Shown: positions 43,883-55,567 of the stretch, piece after piece
How the letters are laid out: each line of letters begins with the position of its first letter
Numbering within the stretch: position 1 is the stretch's first letter
Assembly (NCBI GenBank): GCA_002286855.1
Contig: NRSV01000081.1
Span: forward strand, 1-64,000
Length of the DNA stretch: 64,000 nt
Direction: 5' to 3'
DNA from: Bipolaris cookei
Taxonomy: Eukaryota > Ascomycota > Dothideomycetes > Pleosporales > Pleosporaceae
Notes under the pieces: model-generated
Database searches by the model: none
Seen by the model: the letters and a program-made list of their open reading frames with translations, nothing else
What the model was told of the DNA's origin: nothing
Made by a program: the position numbers and the translations under genes

Positions 43883-45727
43883 TTACACATAAAGATAGAT
43901 CCTTCCCTCGTACGGCGCTAGCGTCTTTTCCTCGAAGCCCTCGTCTTGCCGGCTACTTACCAGTAGCTGCATTTTCTGCGCTGCCTCGCTCTCTGGCAAA
44001 ACCAGCTGTTTGGTCTCATCAGTAAAGTTGCAAATACATAGCGCCCGCTTTCCTTGCCACGTCTTGCTAAAAATGTAAAATTGCTCATTGTCAACGTCGA
44101 GATCGTCGTACTGGCCGAAGACGAGCAAATCCTTGTGCTCCTTGCGTAGCTGCAGCATGCGTTTCCAGAAGCCCAGCACAGACGTTTTATCGTTTTGTTG
44201 CGCCTTTGCATTGCAAATATCTGCGTCTTCTAGTGGCCGCATCCACGGCTTGTCCTTGGCATCGGGCGGACTGAAGCCATTATGCGGCGTGGTACTCCAG
44301 CTCATGGGCACGCGCGAGTGGTCGCGCGCAAGGTGCTGCAGCGACTTGTGTGCAGCAGTGAGCGCGTCGACATCGTTGTTGGTGCGCCTGGCAACCATCT
44401 TGTAGTAATTTGATGACTCGACGTCCTTGTATTCGCTCATGTCCCACGATTCGGGGAAGTTTGTCATGCCGATTTCTTGGCCTTGGTAGATGAACAGCGT
44501 ACCGCTGAGGGAGCTCAGCATGAGGGCAAGCATCTTGCCGCCAGCGACGCGGTGCTGTGAGGCGTCAGAAGTGAAGCGCGTAATTGACCGAGCTTGGTCG
44601 TGATTCTCCAGAAAAGCAGTGGTCCAGCTGTCGGACGGGGGCCGGATCAGATCTTGAGTGCGGGCTATTGCGCGCTTGAGTTGTGGCAGTGTCCAGTTCT
44701 TGGGCGTGGTTTGGAATTTGTAGGGGCCTTGCCCAACATCGACTACGTCCTGGGTTGGGTGAGCACTTAGTTATTGCAATGAGACAAACTTCACTTACGA
44801 ATTGAAACACCATGGAGAGTCGCTTCTCCTTGGCGCTTACGTATTGGTGTACTCTGTTGATATCGAGCGTGTGTGGGCACTCGCCGACTGTCATGGCATC
44901 GTACTTTTCCAAAATCTGATTCATCTCGCCCAGGAACTCGTCCATTCGTGGGCCGTTGCAGTACTGGTAGCCGGCAAACTGCCACTCTGATCCCGGATCG
45001 GTGATGGGGGCGTCGCGCATATCGCCCTTGCTGTACATGTTGACGGTATCAACGCGGAAGCCGTCGACACCACGCTTGAGCCAGAACTCCATGGCCGACT
45101 CATATATGGCTTTACGTGTCTCTGGATTTTCCCAGTTCAGGTCGGGCTGCTCAGGACAGAAGAGGTGGAGGTAGTATTCTTGGGTATGCTCGTCCCATTG
45201 CCAGACACTGCCAGTGAAATTGGAGACCCAGTTGTTGGGGGGTTTGCGTACGCCATCGACGTAGCGGGCGGGACGCCAGATGTACCAGTCACGCTTTGGG
45301 TTGTCCTTTGACGACCGTGATTCTTGGAACCATTGGTGCTGTAGGCAGTGAGCACTTGATAGCCAATGCCACACCAAGACACGTGACTAGAGCATACCTG
45401 ATCTGAAGTGTGGTTGATGACGAGATCCAGGATGATCTTCATGCCCCGCGAATGGGTCTCGTCGATCAGCCTCTGCATGTCTTGGACGGTGCCATATGGT
45501 CTGTAGACGTCCTCGTAGTTGCGAATGTCGTAGCCCATGTCGACCTGAGGCGAGTCGTACATGGGGCAGACCCAGATGACATCGACGCCAATGGAGCGGA
45601 TGTAGTCAAGTTCCGAAATTATGCCATTGAGGTCGCCAATACCGTCGCCGTTGCTGTCCTTGAATGAGGCGGGGTATATCTGGTAGACAACGGCATCCTT
45701 CCACCATGGTCGAGGAGTGATTGTCAT
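43883..45727 (-). CDS. malT: Maltase / alpha-glucosidase (GH13)
   Basis: Exons 45727-45398, 45338-44799 and 44749-43883 give 578 residues, the usual size for intracellular fungal maltases. GH13 landmarks are YQIYPASFKDSNGDGIGDL, the DLVINHTSDQHQWF region (across intron 1), the nucleophile Asp in GVDGFRVDTVNMY, the acid Glu in MTVGECP and FLENHDQAR. No signal peptide is seen, so it hydrolyses imported maltose in the cytosol. The ATG at 45727 starts at TITPRPWWKD as in relatives. In-frame ATGs at 45784 and 45844 lie at or before a TATA-like box and are less likely. It is divergent from the permease and convergent with the regulator. Confidence 0.93.
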
Positions 45728-45810
45728 TGTGGCGGCAGTGTGGGGGGTGGAAACAACTTGGCCAGAAGACAATGCCGTCGTCATGGCTTTCGGTGGTACC
45801 GGTGGCTTTC

Positions 45811-45816
45811 TTATAT
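45811..45816 (-). promoter_or_regulatory. TATA-like box of maltase gene
   Basis: CATATAAGAAAG on the minus strand, about 85 bp before the chosen ATG. The 45784 ATG would lie only about 27 bp from it, near the expected transcription start. Confidence 0.4.
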
Positions 45817-45914
45817 GGTTCTCGAGGGGAGTTGCTGGGAGCAAGAGCAGAAGTTATGGTGGTGGTGGCCGTCACCCCGCACATGGCATGGACGTGGGAT
45901 GGAAATGTATACGT

Positions 45915-45949
45915 CGGGAAGATTTTCGGAATAGCGGAATGTCTCTCGG
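45915..45949 (+). promoter_or_regulatory. Two CGG-N9-CGG pairs, candidate zinc-cluster sites
   Basis: CGG triplets begin at 45915, 45927, 45935 and 45947. The first and second, and the third and fourth, are each separated by nine bases, all in the same orientation. Direct CGG repeats are typical Zn2Cys6 dimer sites. The cluster is about 190-220 bp upstream of the maltase ATG. Confidence 0.45.
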
Positions 45950-46803
45950 AAGGATTTTGATTGGCTGCATGTCGGCCCGGGGTCTAGAAACGCCATCAAG
46001 CACCACCGTCCCCCGCAGCCACGCAGCCTCGACCCCACAGTCTGCCGACCTTCACCCCACAGATAGCCTTGCATCCCCTCGTGCTCCCCATGCTACTGCC
46101 CCAGACTATTTCCCCGCCGACATGTGTTTCCCTGCTACTCCAACCGTTGTCTATCCTGGGCCGCCCGTCCAAGGGAATAGGCGAGGCCTTATGCGAGTGC
46201 GGGGAGATTGCGGCTTCGGCCCTGGTGCACGCACGCTATTGATTTCTGGCACCCGACATGGCGCCAATCACCGCCCGCTTACCTCCCCCTTTGCTTCTCG
46301 ACGACACCATACTCGACACACTTCCCTAGCGAGGGCACTCTCACCACACGTGATTCCCTCTGTTCATGCTTTTGGCTTTTGCTTCGGTCCGACAGTGCGC
46401 AAACCATTGGCCAAACATCAAGCCTCTGATTTTTCATATGGCGCACCCGCGTCGGCGCCCATGGCCCCCTCTGGCCTAGCCTCAAAGCCATGACCTCAGT
46501 CCGAGTCGCGCAAAAACCATGGCCTCGACATGTTCGCTCGTGGCGTCGCTCCCCGCATCCTCTGTCTCACTCCATCCTCCCCAGCTGCTAACTTGGCACG
46601 AGCGGACTTTAGACTTTGGATGCACATGGGTACGGGTTGTCTGGGGTCACAATCTAAATGTATAAGTACACCGTGCAATTTCACCCTTAAGATTACCGTT
46701 CCACCAGCAGCTCCACGCTTCCCAACAGGCCGGGCTTCGACCCAGACTACCTGCCGGCGTCTTCATCAATAAAAAACACAACCACCCCGTTAACTACACA
46801 GCT

Positions 46804-48483
46804 ATGTCTCGCCGCAACAGCAGTGTCGTCAGCCCCGACCCGGAACAGGCACGCCGCCTCTCGATTGCTACCCCAGACATCAAGCAGGTTCTCCACGATG
46901 CCAACAAAGGAACCCAGGCCGAGCAGCAGATGAGCCTGGCACAGGGCATCAGGCTGTACCCCAAGGCCATTGCCTGGTCCGTTCTACTCTCTGCAGCCAT
47001 CATCATGGAGGGCTTCGACAAGGTCCTCATTGCCAACCTCATGGCAGTGCCAGCCTTCAAGCGCAAATTTGGCCAGCCGCTCCCCAACGGCACGTACGAG
47101 GTCACCGCAGCATGGCAAGCCGGACTAACCAACGGCGCCTATGTTGGCGAGTTTATGGGTTTGATGCTTAACGGGCTGCTCGCAGATCGATTCGGATATA
47201 AAAAGACTATGATTGGAGCCTTGTTCGCCACAAATATGTTCATCTTCATCGTCTTCTTCGCACACAACGTTGAAATGCTCCTAGGCGGCCTTATCCTTTG
47301 CGGTATTCCATGGGGTGTCTTCCAGACTCTGACTTGCACATATGCTGCCGAAGTCGTGCCTGTCCCCCTCCGTCCCATTCTTACCACCTACGTCAACCTC
47401 TGCTGGGTCATTGGCCAATTCCTCGCCTCGGGGGTGCTCAAGGGCGTGGCCGAGAGACCCGATCAGTGGGCTTACCGTATTCCCTACGCCCTGCAGTGGC
47501 TCTGGCCTGTTCCCCTGATGATTGGCATCTCGTTTGCACCAGAATCGCCTTGGTGGCTTGTACGCAAGGATCGCTGTGATGAGGCAAAGAAGATGTTGAT
47601 GCGCCTGACTTCTCCCGAGAGACTCCCCGAGTTCAATCCTGACGAGACTATTGCCATGATGCGCCATACCAATGCCATGGAGATGGCTGTATCTGAAGGC
47701 ACTTCGTACCTCGACTGCTTCAAGGGAACCGACCTCCGACGAACCGAGATTGCTGCCATGTCGTGGTTTACCCAGGCTTTCTGTGGAGCCAATCTCATTG
47801 GATACAGCACCTACTTCTTCCAACAAGCCGGTCTCAGTGACGCTGATGCCTTTTCCATGAGTCTTGGTCAATACGCAATCGGTGCCGTGGGTGTTTTTGC
47901 GGCCTGGATCCTCATCCAACGGATAGGACGTCGAACTCTGTACGTTGTCGGTGACCTTGTCATGGTAGTGCTCATGTGCGTCATCGGCGGTCTCGGCACC
48001 ATCCCCAAGGGCAATATTGGAGCACAATGGGCAATTGGTTCTATGCTTCTGCTCTTCGCCGCTACATACAACTGCACTGTCGGCCCAGTGTGTTACTCGA
48101 TTGTCGCCGAGATCCCATCCACTCGTCTCCGCCAGAAGACTGTTGTCCTTGCCAGGAACTTTTACAACATCGGATCCATCATTGGCAATGTCATAACTCC
48201 ACGCATGCTTAACCCTGGTGCCTGGAATTGGGGTGCTAAGAGTGGCTTCTTCTATGCTGGGACTGCTTTTGTATGCTTCGTGTGGGCCTTTTTCCGCCTT
48301 CCCGAGCCCAAGGGAAGAACTTACGGAGAACTTGATATTCTCTTCGAGAAGCGCGTGCCTGCACGCAAGTTTGCCACCACCATTGTTAACAGCTTCAATG
48401 TCAGCGATTCCGACAGTGATTATACAGGGAAGAAAGGAGCTTCCACTCATCTTGAGCAGGTCCACTCCAAGGAAGCTATGTGA
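46804..48483 (+). CDS. malP: Alpha-glucoside:H+ symporter (maltose permease, MFS)
   Basis: A single exon of 559 residues. The sugar-porter features are ADRFGYKKTM after helix 2, PESPWWLVRKDR at the end of the first bundle, RIGRRTLYVVG after helix 8 and LPEPKGRTYGELDILFEKR near the C-terminus. GQFLASGVLKG and GYSTYFFQQAG blocks are those of fungal maltose/alpha-glucoside permeases (Mal31/Mal61 type). Twelve membrane helices are expected in the plasma membrane, with a long cytosolic N-terminus of about 55 residues. It is divergent from the maltase and probably co-regulated. Exact substrate range (maltose, isomaltose, trehalose) cannot be told from sequence. Confidence 0.92.
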   Translation: MSRRNSSVVSPDPEQARRLSIATPDIKQVLHDANKGTQAEQQMSLAQGIRLYPKAIAWSVLLSAAIIMEGFDKVLIANLMAVPAFKRKFGQPLPNGTYEVTAAWQAGLTNGAYVGEFMGLMLNGLLADRFGYKKTMIGALFATNMFIFIVFFAHNVEMLLGGLILCGIPWGVFQTLTCTYAAEVVPVPLRPILTTYVNLCWVIGQFLASGVLKGVAERPDQWAYRIPYALQWLWPVPLMIGISFAPESPWWLVRKDRCDEAKKMLMRLTSPERLPEFNPDETIAMMRHTNAMEMAVSEGTSYLDCFKGTDLRRTEIAAMSWFTQAFCGANLIGYSTYFFQQAGLSDADAFSMSLGQYAIGAVGVFAAWILIQRIGRRTLYVVGDLVMVVLMCVIGGLGTIPKGNIGAQWAIGSMLLLFAATYNCTVGPVCYSIVAEIPSTRLRQKTVVLARNFYNIGSIIGNVITPRMLNPGAWNWGAKSGFFYAGTAFVCFVWAFFRLPEPKGRTYGELDILFEKRVPARKFATTIVNSFNVSDSDSDYTGKKGASTHLEQVHSKEAM

Positions 48484-51381
48484 AACGATATCAGGACGGA
48501 TATGGATAACTTGTACTAAACATGTGTTATGAGCTTTTGTGTGCCAGTATATACATCTTTTCGCTTTAGCCATTCCCAGGAAATGCCATTTTCATGTATA
48601 CTTTTTGTGATTATAGTGGTTCACCGTATCCCTTGCAATGTATAGATATTATGGTAGTAATATCATATCAATATTTTTTTACATAATTACCAAGTGCATC
48701 AAGGCGGGTTAGCTCAGGAACCAACTACTAGCAAGTACCCCATGTTCCCTGCTTACCTGCTACACTTACACATGTGCTGTTTCCTTTCTTGCTACCATGC
48801 CTTTTTATAGTATTAGCTGCCATTAGCTATTACACTAGCTCTTCTCTATTATCTATCACCTTGTCAATCGTGTGCCAAGCAGTTGCTGGGGGGTCTTTTG
48901 CTACCTTATGTGAGAGGCTGCGCAAAGGTTGCCGATGTCTGGTAACAAGATTGTATTCGATAGAGAATTGAGCTTCTGAGCTACGTAGCTATCTATATAC
49001 AGTGCTAGCTGCCCCTGCACAATCGAGTCGATAAGACCTAGTCGCTCCGGTTGTCGGTCAGAGCGCACCGAGTCTCGGCGAGACTCGGAGCTCTAGGTGG
49101 CATCCGGATTTTAGGAGCAGGCCGAGATTCCATCGAGGTACAACACACCAACTAGGCTCTAGCCTATCACACCTTATGTCGATCTTTAGACTAGAAAATG
49201 AGACGTGTGGACAGTGTAATTGTCAATCATGTCTGCATATTGTTAGCAAGTTGAATTTTAGTAACAAATGAGCATGAATTATCGCTTTTAGTACATCTTT
49301 GACATGTTTATGCGCTTGTGGTAAGGTTGGGTGCTTCAACGATTGCTGGGCATGGGAGATTATCCAAGGTAAGAGGATAAGAGACATGACAGATTGGGGT
49401 ATAGGTGCATGCTCAGGGTAGCTTGTCCTTATACATACGGCTTCAATCAGATCTGCTGTAGATATCGTGTCTGACTTAATTCATGAGTACGTAAACAGTT
49501 CTCTATTGCTGCGACCACGGATATCCAAACATTCTTGTACTTCATCTGATCTGTGTCATGTCGCAGCACTTACGGCTCATGCCCTGGTGACATTTCGGCA
49601 ACTTATCCCCCACATAGCCGCATAGCCGCCGTCTTTTGTAACGGCATTCATGACTCGATTCGCACATGTCACCCGTCCCGTGCTAACATTCCGGCAACAC
49701 ATTCCCCGCTGTACCTGCATATACGCCCCTTGGCAAGCCAGGGTCGGTTCACCGGTGAATCAATCAACTATACAGAACGCGGCGTGTGCTAGGACGTCAC
49801 ACGCTCGTATACAGATCCGCTACTACTCCTACTACTACTGTTAATGCTTCGATGAGTGATCCTCCGATATCCACTGGAGCTCGCGCCGATAGAGTATAAT
49901 ACGTTAAGACTGATTGCTAATAAACTCTGATATCAGAATAATAAACAAGTGTTTGGTAAAGTAGTGCGAGGGCTGGTCAGATCATGTTATCTGCGCGGCA
50001 CTGCATCGCACATGATTTCGGTTCACTGTCTTTTGGTACTAGTACCTTTTTACAGTCTTGACTCCCATGCGACGAAAGGTAGTGACCAAGTGATGTGCTC
50101 ATTACCAGGCATCACTTGTACATGATAAATGCTGCTAGAGCTTGGTCTGAGGACATCGAGCAATCAGTGGTACATTTTCATCATGCGATTCTTAACTTTT
50201 TTTTTCTAAATATCAAACCATGTGATAGATCAAAACAACTACTAAGTTTGGCATGCATTTTGGTGTCTTTAAATCTTGGTTTTAACCGTGCTCTAACTGT
50301 GGTTCTATGATCCATGGGAGGATCCTCCGTTTTGCTTCGGATGAACAAAGTGCTTCTCAGCCCCTTTTCGAGTGGTGGCGACGGCAGCTGCGCCCCTGCT
50401 ACTATAAAGACGAACCATTCATGCCAAAGCTCTGTTGGACACCTATTCAATACCGGATGAAGCCGCGCTGAAAGGTGAAATTCCCTACGGTCTAGGCATC
50501 GTCGTACTATTGATTAGCATATTGTGGCGTTAATACTCTACAGAGCAATTGCTTCCTCAAAGACAACAATTTACGTGGCATTGTGTATAGGAGAAACTGG
50601 GGAGTTTTACAGAGGTCTTTGGTAGCAAACGAGCAGATCGATTAGAACATACGATACTGACGTAAGGGACCCGCACAATGCCAAAATGCCGTTTAGAAAG
50701 CGACTACTAGGCCTGTCGTATTCCCAACACACAGTTGGATAGAACGTTACGAACATTTGCGAATCCAAATAGTGCAGAAAAACATAATCTTCCCTTTAGG
50801 AAAAAAAAAGTCAAGTCATCACGAAGCTCAACTGGTCCAATGAACACCAGTCTTATAGTAGCCATTTGGATTGTTTACCGTACAGAGGTCTACTTGTGGC
50901 GCACCGGCTCGTTCCAGGCATTGATCATCGGGTGCGCTCCGGCAAACTCTATTCTTCTGCTAGATATTAAAAGCAAGCAATGCCAAGCTGTAATCCACCC
51001 GGAAAACTCAGCGATCTTGGTCTATGGTCCCACACACAGGAGCTATAGGCTCGCTGCGTTGCACCACTATAGGAATATCCTGTTGCCGAGCCGCCAGCTA
51101 GAGATAAGACGACGTTGACTTGTGTCGGGGAATTCCGGTGTTCTGCACATTTGCGTGCGTAGTTCAGCGTGGCAAAAGAGTGTGGCCCCTATTCCAAACT
51201 TGTAGCACACTGCCGTACGTAGATTTGCGTACTTTGACTCTGGGATATAAGTGCTGCGCGGCGGGCCTTCCGCTCACAATGCTCCACCTTTTGCAAAAAA
51301 CCCACATCTTTGCCCACTCGGTCCACGATTTTACGAAGCCATCATGGGCATCGGACCTCGCGCCAGCGAGATGGTTAGGGT
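48484..51381. other. 2.9 kb without a recognised gene
   Basis: The longest gene-free stretch of the right half. Only short ORFs are seen, one of 127 codons at 50735. There is an imperfect palindrome around GAGTCTCGGCGAGACTC at 49070-49086. Possible decayed repeats could not be matched to the elements of the left half. Confidence 0.4.
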
Positions 51382-52632
51382 ATGCTAAGTACGAAGCAGC
51401 CTGCTCTAGACGTAATTGACGACTACGAACAGATCGAGGTGGCGTTTCTGGTCATTTCCTGGATAGCTGTAGTACTCCGGGTCTACGTGCGGACATGTGT
51501 AGTCAAGGCATTCGGCTGGGATGACCGGTGGATGTTGTTCGCGCAACTCATGCATACTATAAACGTAACATGCGCCACTGGAGGCGCACTCACCGGCACT
51601 GGAAGACTGGTAAAAGACCTTACACCAGAAAGCATGATGATGGCCTTACGGGTATGCGAAACCCAATGAGTGACTGATTGGTGTGCATGTACTAACGCCT
51701 ATTTCATTGTAGTTTTGGTGGATTTGCTATTGGACATACTGTTTGACCATGATCAGCGCCAAAGTATCCCTTGGTCTTTCACTCCTCCGCTACACCCCGT
51801 ATACGCACGTGCGATCTCGTCGCACTACATACTTTGCCATCTGGATTAGCGTCGCCATAGGCGCTGCATATGGCCTGATCGCAATGTTTCAGTGCAGACC
51901 CGTCCGCTTCTTTTGGACCAGAGCTATTAGCGAAACAGGAACATGTATCGACATCCACGTCATCATATCCTTGACATATGTCATGTCTGCCATTTTTGCC
52001 GCTTCTGATTTCAGCTTTGCCATTCTTCCCATCTTTCTAATCAGGGGCTTGACAGTGAGCCGGAATCAGAAGCTCGCACTGATTCCTATCTTGAGTATGG
52101 GATGCATGTCCGTCTTCCCAATCTTGCACATGGAACCGCGAATACGAATGGGCTAATGTAGTATAACAGTGCAAGCTCGGCAGTCATTGTTCGTCTGGCT
52201 TACGTACAGACCTTTCTCGACCCAGAATTCCTCTACAGCACAGTGCCCATCGCAATCTGGTCAGAAATAGAAATGAGTCTGGCCATTACCGCTGGCTCGC
52301 TATCGACACTGCGCCCTTTGTACCGCCTCGCTGCGCAAAAGTTCTCGTGGAGAACAAACCTGTTTAGTAACCACCACTCGCTTGCATCCGTAGACATGGC
52401 CACGAGTCCGAGACATAGCGATGCAATGAACGGCAGCTCCAAAAATGACAGAAAAACATCCAATATTGACTCTTGCCCCGAGTCGGAGCGCAATATGGCG
52501 AGAGCGGCAAGCGAGGACCTGGAGCTCGAGGTTTGTAAACCACGTGCAAAAGCAAACTTATGGAATATATTCAAAATAACCGACATGCAGGTCGACTATG
52601 GTCATCGTGCTTCGCAGAAAGAAATGGTCTAA
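51382..52632 (+). CDS. Rhodopsin-like 7-TM fungal integral membrane protein
   Basis: Exons 51382-51651, 51713-52107 and 52176-52632 (introns of 61 and 68 nt) give 373 residues. The protein has successive hydrophobic helices, a WDDRWMLFAQ loop, YFAIWISVAIGAAYGLIAMF with a following Cys-Arg-Pro, and IWSEIEMSLAITAGSLSTLRP near helix 7. These are hallmarks of the fungal rhodopsin/PTH11-related membrane family. The C-terminal tail of about 110 residues is cytosolic and polar. Ligand and role are unknown. The start is taken at MLSTKQPALDVIDDYEQ; a short upstream exon is possible. Confidence 0.8.
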
Positions 52633-52722
52633 TTGCAAGTTAATATCGTTATGATGGTTGTTAGCATCGCAGCTGCATTGCGCACAAGGCATATTCAAGC
52701 GCCTTGGATCTCACAGTGATAC

Positions 52723-52760
52723 TACACACACATACACACACACACACACACACATATACA
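52723..52760. repeat. CA dinucleotide microsatellite
   Basis: An ACAC run, interrupted once by CATA, just 3' of the rhodopsin-like gene. Confidence 0.9.
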
Positions 52761-52863
52761 CAAGCCAAAGACACATGTACACTGATAAGGTAGTGAGGGT
52801 TGCTTGCAGAGATGCAACCCGTAAAGTCAAGAATGAGCAAAGCGCCCCATGACTAGTATAAGT

Positions 52864-53343
52864 CTACTGCCCCTTGGCACTCTTGACCCCTTCCCCCCTC
52901 TCGAACCCCACGCCCATCAAAAACGCGGCCCGAACGGCGCCTGCCAACACTGTGATGCCTAGACTTGCCCAATCTTCTGCCCGCCATGCCCCGGGACTCA
53001 ACCGACCCTGGCCTCCCAAGACGCGCCATGCACTCCAATAATACGCCAGATCCACTGTTAGACACGCAACCTGTACAATAGACCAGATGTTGACATCGTC
53101 TGTGTACCGCAATAGCACAGCAGACACGATGCCAAAATCTAGCATACCGCCTCCGCGCTGCGTCAACACCATAATATGTCCTTGGTCTGGCACGGGGGGC
53201 GAGGGAATGTGTGATGAGAGGACGAGAGAGGGGAGGAAAAAGTCCATGGACGCGCCCCAGGCGCAGATGAGGGGATCCAGGTAGGTGAAGAAGAGGCGAT
53301 AAAAGCTTGGGATGCGCGTGCATGAGGGAGTCGTGAATGGCAT
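52864..53343 (-). CDS. Four-helix membrane protein, DUF7704-like
   Basis: A single-exon protein of 159 residues starting MPFTTPSCTRIPSFYRLFFT. It has hydrophobic segments near FTYLDPLICAWGASMDF, MLDFGIVSAVLL, WSIVQVACLTVDLAYYWSAW and LGITVLAGAVRAAFLMGVG. The order IPxFYRLFF, a Pro-rich loop, then a DLAYYWSAW and WxxxGITVLAGAxRAAFLxGVG end resembles the fungal DUF7704 family. Function is unknown. It is convergent with the rhodopsin-like gene; the stops are about 230 bp apart. Confidence 0.75.
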   Translation of the reverse strand: MPFTTPSCTRIPSFYRLFFTYLDPLICAWGASMDFFLPSLVLSSHIPSPPVPDQGHIMVLTQRGGGMLDFGIVSAVLLRYTDDVNIWSIVQVACLTVDLAYYWSAWRVLGGQGRLSPGAWRAEDWASLGITVLAGAVRAAFLMGVGFERGEGVKSAKGQ

Positions 53344-53814
53344 CTTGGAGTCGATGTTTTGATGTATTGATCTTGTCTTGTTATCGAGGGGCTGGATGTC
53401 TAGTGACGGCTTGCAACAAGGGCTAACAGGCTAGAAGGACAATTTTGGGATTCGAACGAGATGTGTGTATGGACGAGCAGGACCTACATGACAGATGCAG
53501 CGAAGAGCTGCCTCAAAATCACAATTGCGGGAACTGGGGTACGAGGGGTGGGCATCAGCTCTGTAGCCCCACACTACTATGGCGCCAACGTGCATAAGGC
53601 CAAGTCGCTTGCCACTAGCTTGCTATTGGCGCTGTTGTATTACTTCATGTCAGTACATATGTATACTATGTATATGTATCTTGGGCCCGTTCATTTGTGG
53701 ATTCATAATCATGATATCGATGGGGTATGTTCGAATAGTCGACTCTGCGTCCTAAAGAAGCATCTGCATCGTGATGTGATATTTGATCATGTGAGAACGC
53801 AGCACAAGGCTCCA
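53344..53814. other. Intergenic
   Basis: A 160-codon + strand ORF at 53461-53943 overlaps the 3' end of the next minus-strand gene and is not supported. No gene is called here. Confidence 0.45.
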
Positions 53815-55567
53815 TCAAAAACCAATCCGCTTCCGCTCGCCAGCCATTTGCTCGATGGCATATTCAAGCTCTTTTCGAAGAGCACCCCTCTTACGCTCCA
53901 TATCGGCGAATATGTGTTTGTAATCGTCATCATGTCGGGATAGTAGTGACTCTAGTATACACTCACCATCTGTTGCAAACGTCTGCAATGTCGTCAAGGC
54001 CCGTCTCGCTATCGACGATATGACGCACGACTCGTTTCGACGTATTGATCAAGACATCATGTAGGCTGCGTTGATGAGGCTCAACGCTCTTCTCCCACCC
54101 AATCTCAGCTTCTGACGAAGGCAACGGGGGTTCAGAGGAGAATAAATACTCGACAGAAGTCGAACTGTGACTGCTAATAGGCGAATGCACCCTTGGTGGC
54201 GAAGAATTGAAGTAAACAGGCAAAATTTCGGCTTCTGAGGTGCGTTGCTGGTCGTTACAGCAGTCGCCAGCAAGAGTACTATTTTTGATACCAAGATTCA
54301 GATCAACAACTTGGCTTGCTGGTGAATCTTGGGCGACCTCAGTCAATACACCTTGCAATGTCCCAGTCGCTGGATCTGAATCTCCGGCTGTTGATTCGTC
54401 CCCTGTCAAACGACGTAAGAACGATGTGGCTTTTCCGCCCTTGGTCCTTCGTGTGAAAGGATCACTTTTTGCAGTTTGCGAATCTCCTGCCAGTTTCTCA
54501 TGCGCCACATCATCGCAATCTGCGTGACCAGATATAGCTGTTGATTCTGCGTTTGGTGATGCGGGGATAGGTTTGCTGTTGCTCGACAGTATCGCTGCCG
54601 CAGCTGGAGTGTCTTGTGACCAATCATCCATTTCGTCAGCTTCGTAGGGTATTGGTGGCGATGATGGCATTTGAGAGAAGACATCATCATGAAGAGGTCT
54701 CCTCGCATCCCTTGGGGTGTGCGACCGTTTCTGTGTCTCTACAAGTTTCTTCTTCGGCTTCGTTGGGGTCAACGGTGCTTGAGTAATGTGTGAAGGTAAC
54801 ATTGGTTTTTTGAACGTTGTCTGAGAGGCTTCTGTTGGCTTCTGTGAAGCTTTCAGTCCTGCAATCAGCGAGTGTCGCGAAGATACGGCAGGTGATGCAG
54901 GCTTGATGAATGATTTCGATGGATCTCGTTGCTTTGCTGCAGAATCAGTTGAGTTCTCATGGTCATTTGCTTGTAGCCGTGGCTTCTTGGTCTGCTTTCC
55001 GTCCTCTGTAGTATCCTCATCCGCTTTGCGCTTTGTGCTAGACTTCTTCCTCTTCTTCCTCTTTCTCTTCTTCTTCGACTCGATCAGACTTGGGACATAG
55101 TCTTCGTCGTCATCAATCTTGTGCTTGACATGTGATTTACGTGTCTCAGTATTGTTTGTGACCTTCTTTCCTGGAAGAATCTCAGAACGATGCGATCTTC
55201 TCTTTATCGACGATGCTGTACTAGGCGTGTCTGATTCAGTCCCTTCTTTTTCTCCCGTTTTAGAATATGTGTTTTTGTCATCAGACTGTGGGCCAAGCTG
55301 CTGTGAAGCCTTCTGCTTGGTAACTCGGGAAACACGGGGTAGTTTTCCCTTACCAGAGTTCGACGGTATGGAAGTTGATGATGATGCTGTTGTGTTTTTG
55401 TCTTCTGGTGGTGCTTGTGATCTGGTTTGATCGTAAAGGTAGTTTTCGGCTATGGCAGGAAATTCGGGCCCATTGTGATCGGCGACAGAAACAAGGGTGC
55501 AGAGTTGTGTATTAGGCGCGTCGCTCTGTGGCTGGCTAAGTGCAGCTTCGAACGGATGCAACAGCAT
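53815..55567 (-). CDS. Lys/Ser-rich nuclear protein, frame broken near C-terminus
   Basis: The main frame from the ATG at 55567 runs 534 codons to a TGA at 53963. It is low-complexity, Ser/Thr/Lys-rich with strong nuclear signals (KKKRKRKKRKKSSTKRK) and scattered Pro-rich motifs. It ends RHIVDSETGLDDIADVCNRW. The overlapping next frame (53997-53815) reads FATDGECILESLLSRHDDDY and onward, a charged coiled coil that looks like the true C-terminus. No in-phase intron explains the switch. A frameshift at about 53975 (sequencing error or real) is likely. The role is unknown, perhaps chromatin- or meiosis-related. Confidence 0.6.

Larger units (their letters stand above)
45728..46803. promoter_or_regulatory. 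Divergent maltase-permease intergenic region
   Basis: 1076 bp separate the two start codons and no gene within is convincing; a 258-codon + strand ORF is treated as chance. The region should carry shared control of both genes. Confidence 0.6.

Noticed and set aside
43656..43892. ORF with long Glu-Asp repeat
   Set aside because: It is the GATGAG microsatellite read in frame, located past the regulator stop.
45717..46493. 258-codon + strand ORF between maltase and permease
   Set aside because: It overlaps the maltase 5' end, has no family features and no splice structure; treated as a chance ORF in a promoter.
47281..48573. 430-codon ORF on the minus strand
   Set aside because: It is antisense to the maltose permease, which has clear sugar-porter motifs; the antisense product resembles nothing.
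49070..49086. Palindrome GAGTCTCGGCGAGACTC
   Set aside because: A single inverted repeat without further context; not enough to call a terminator, ncRNA or binding site.
53440..53470. tRNA B-box-like GTTCGAATCCC on the minus strand
   Set aside because: Flanking bases do not form a T stem and no A box lies at the right distance.
53461..53943. 160-codon + strand ORF
   Set aside because: It overlaps the likely C-terminal coil of the minus-strand nuclear protein and has no recognisable features.
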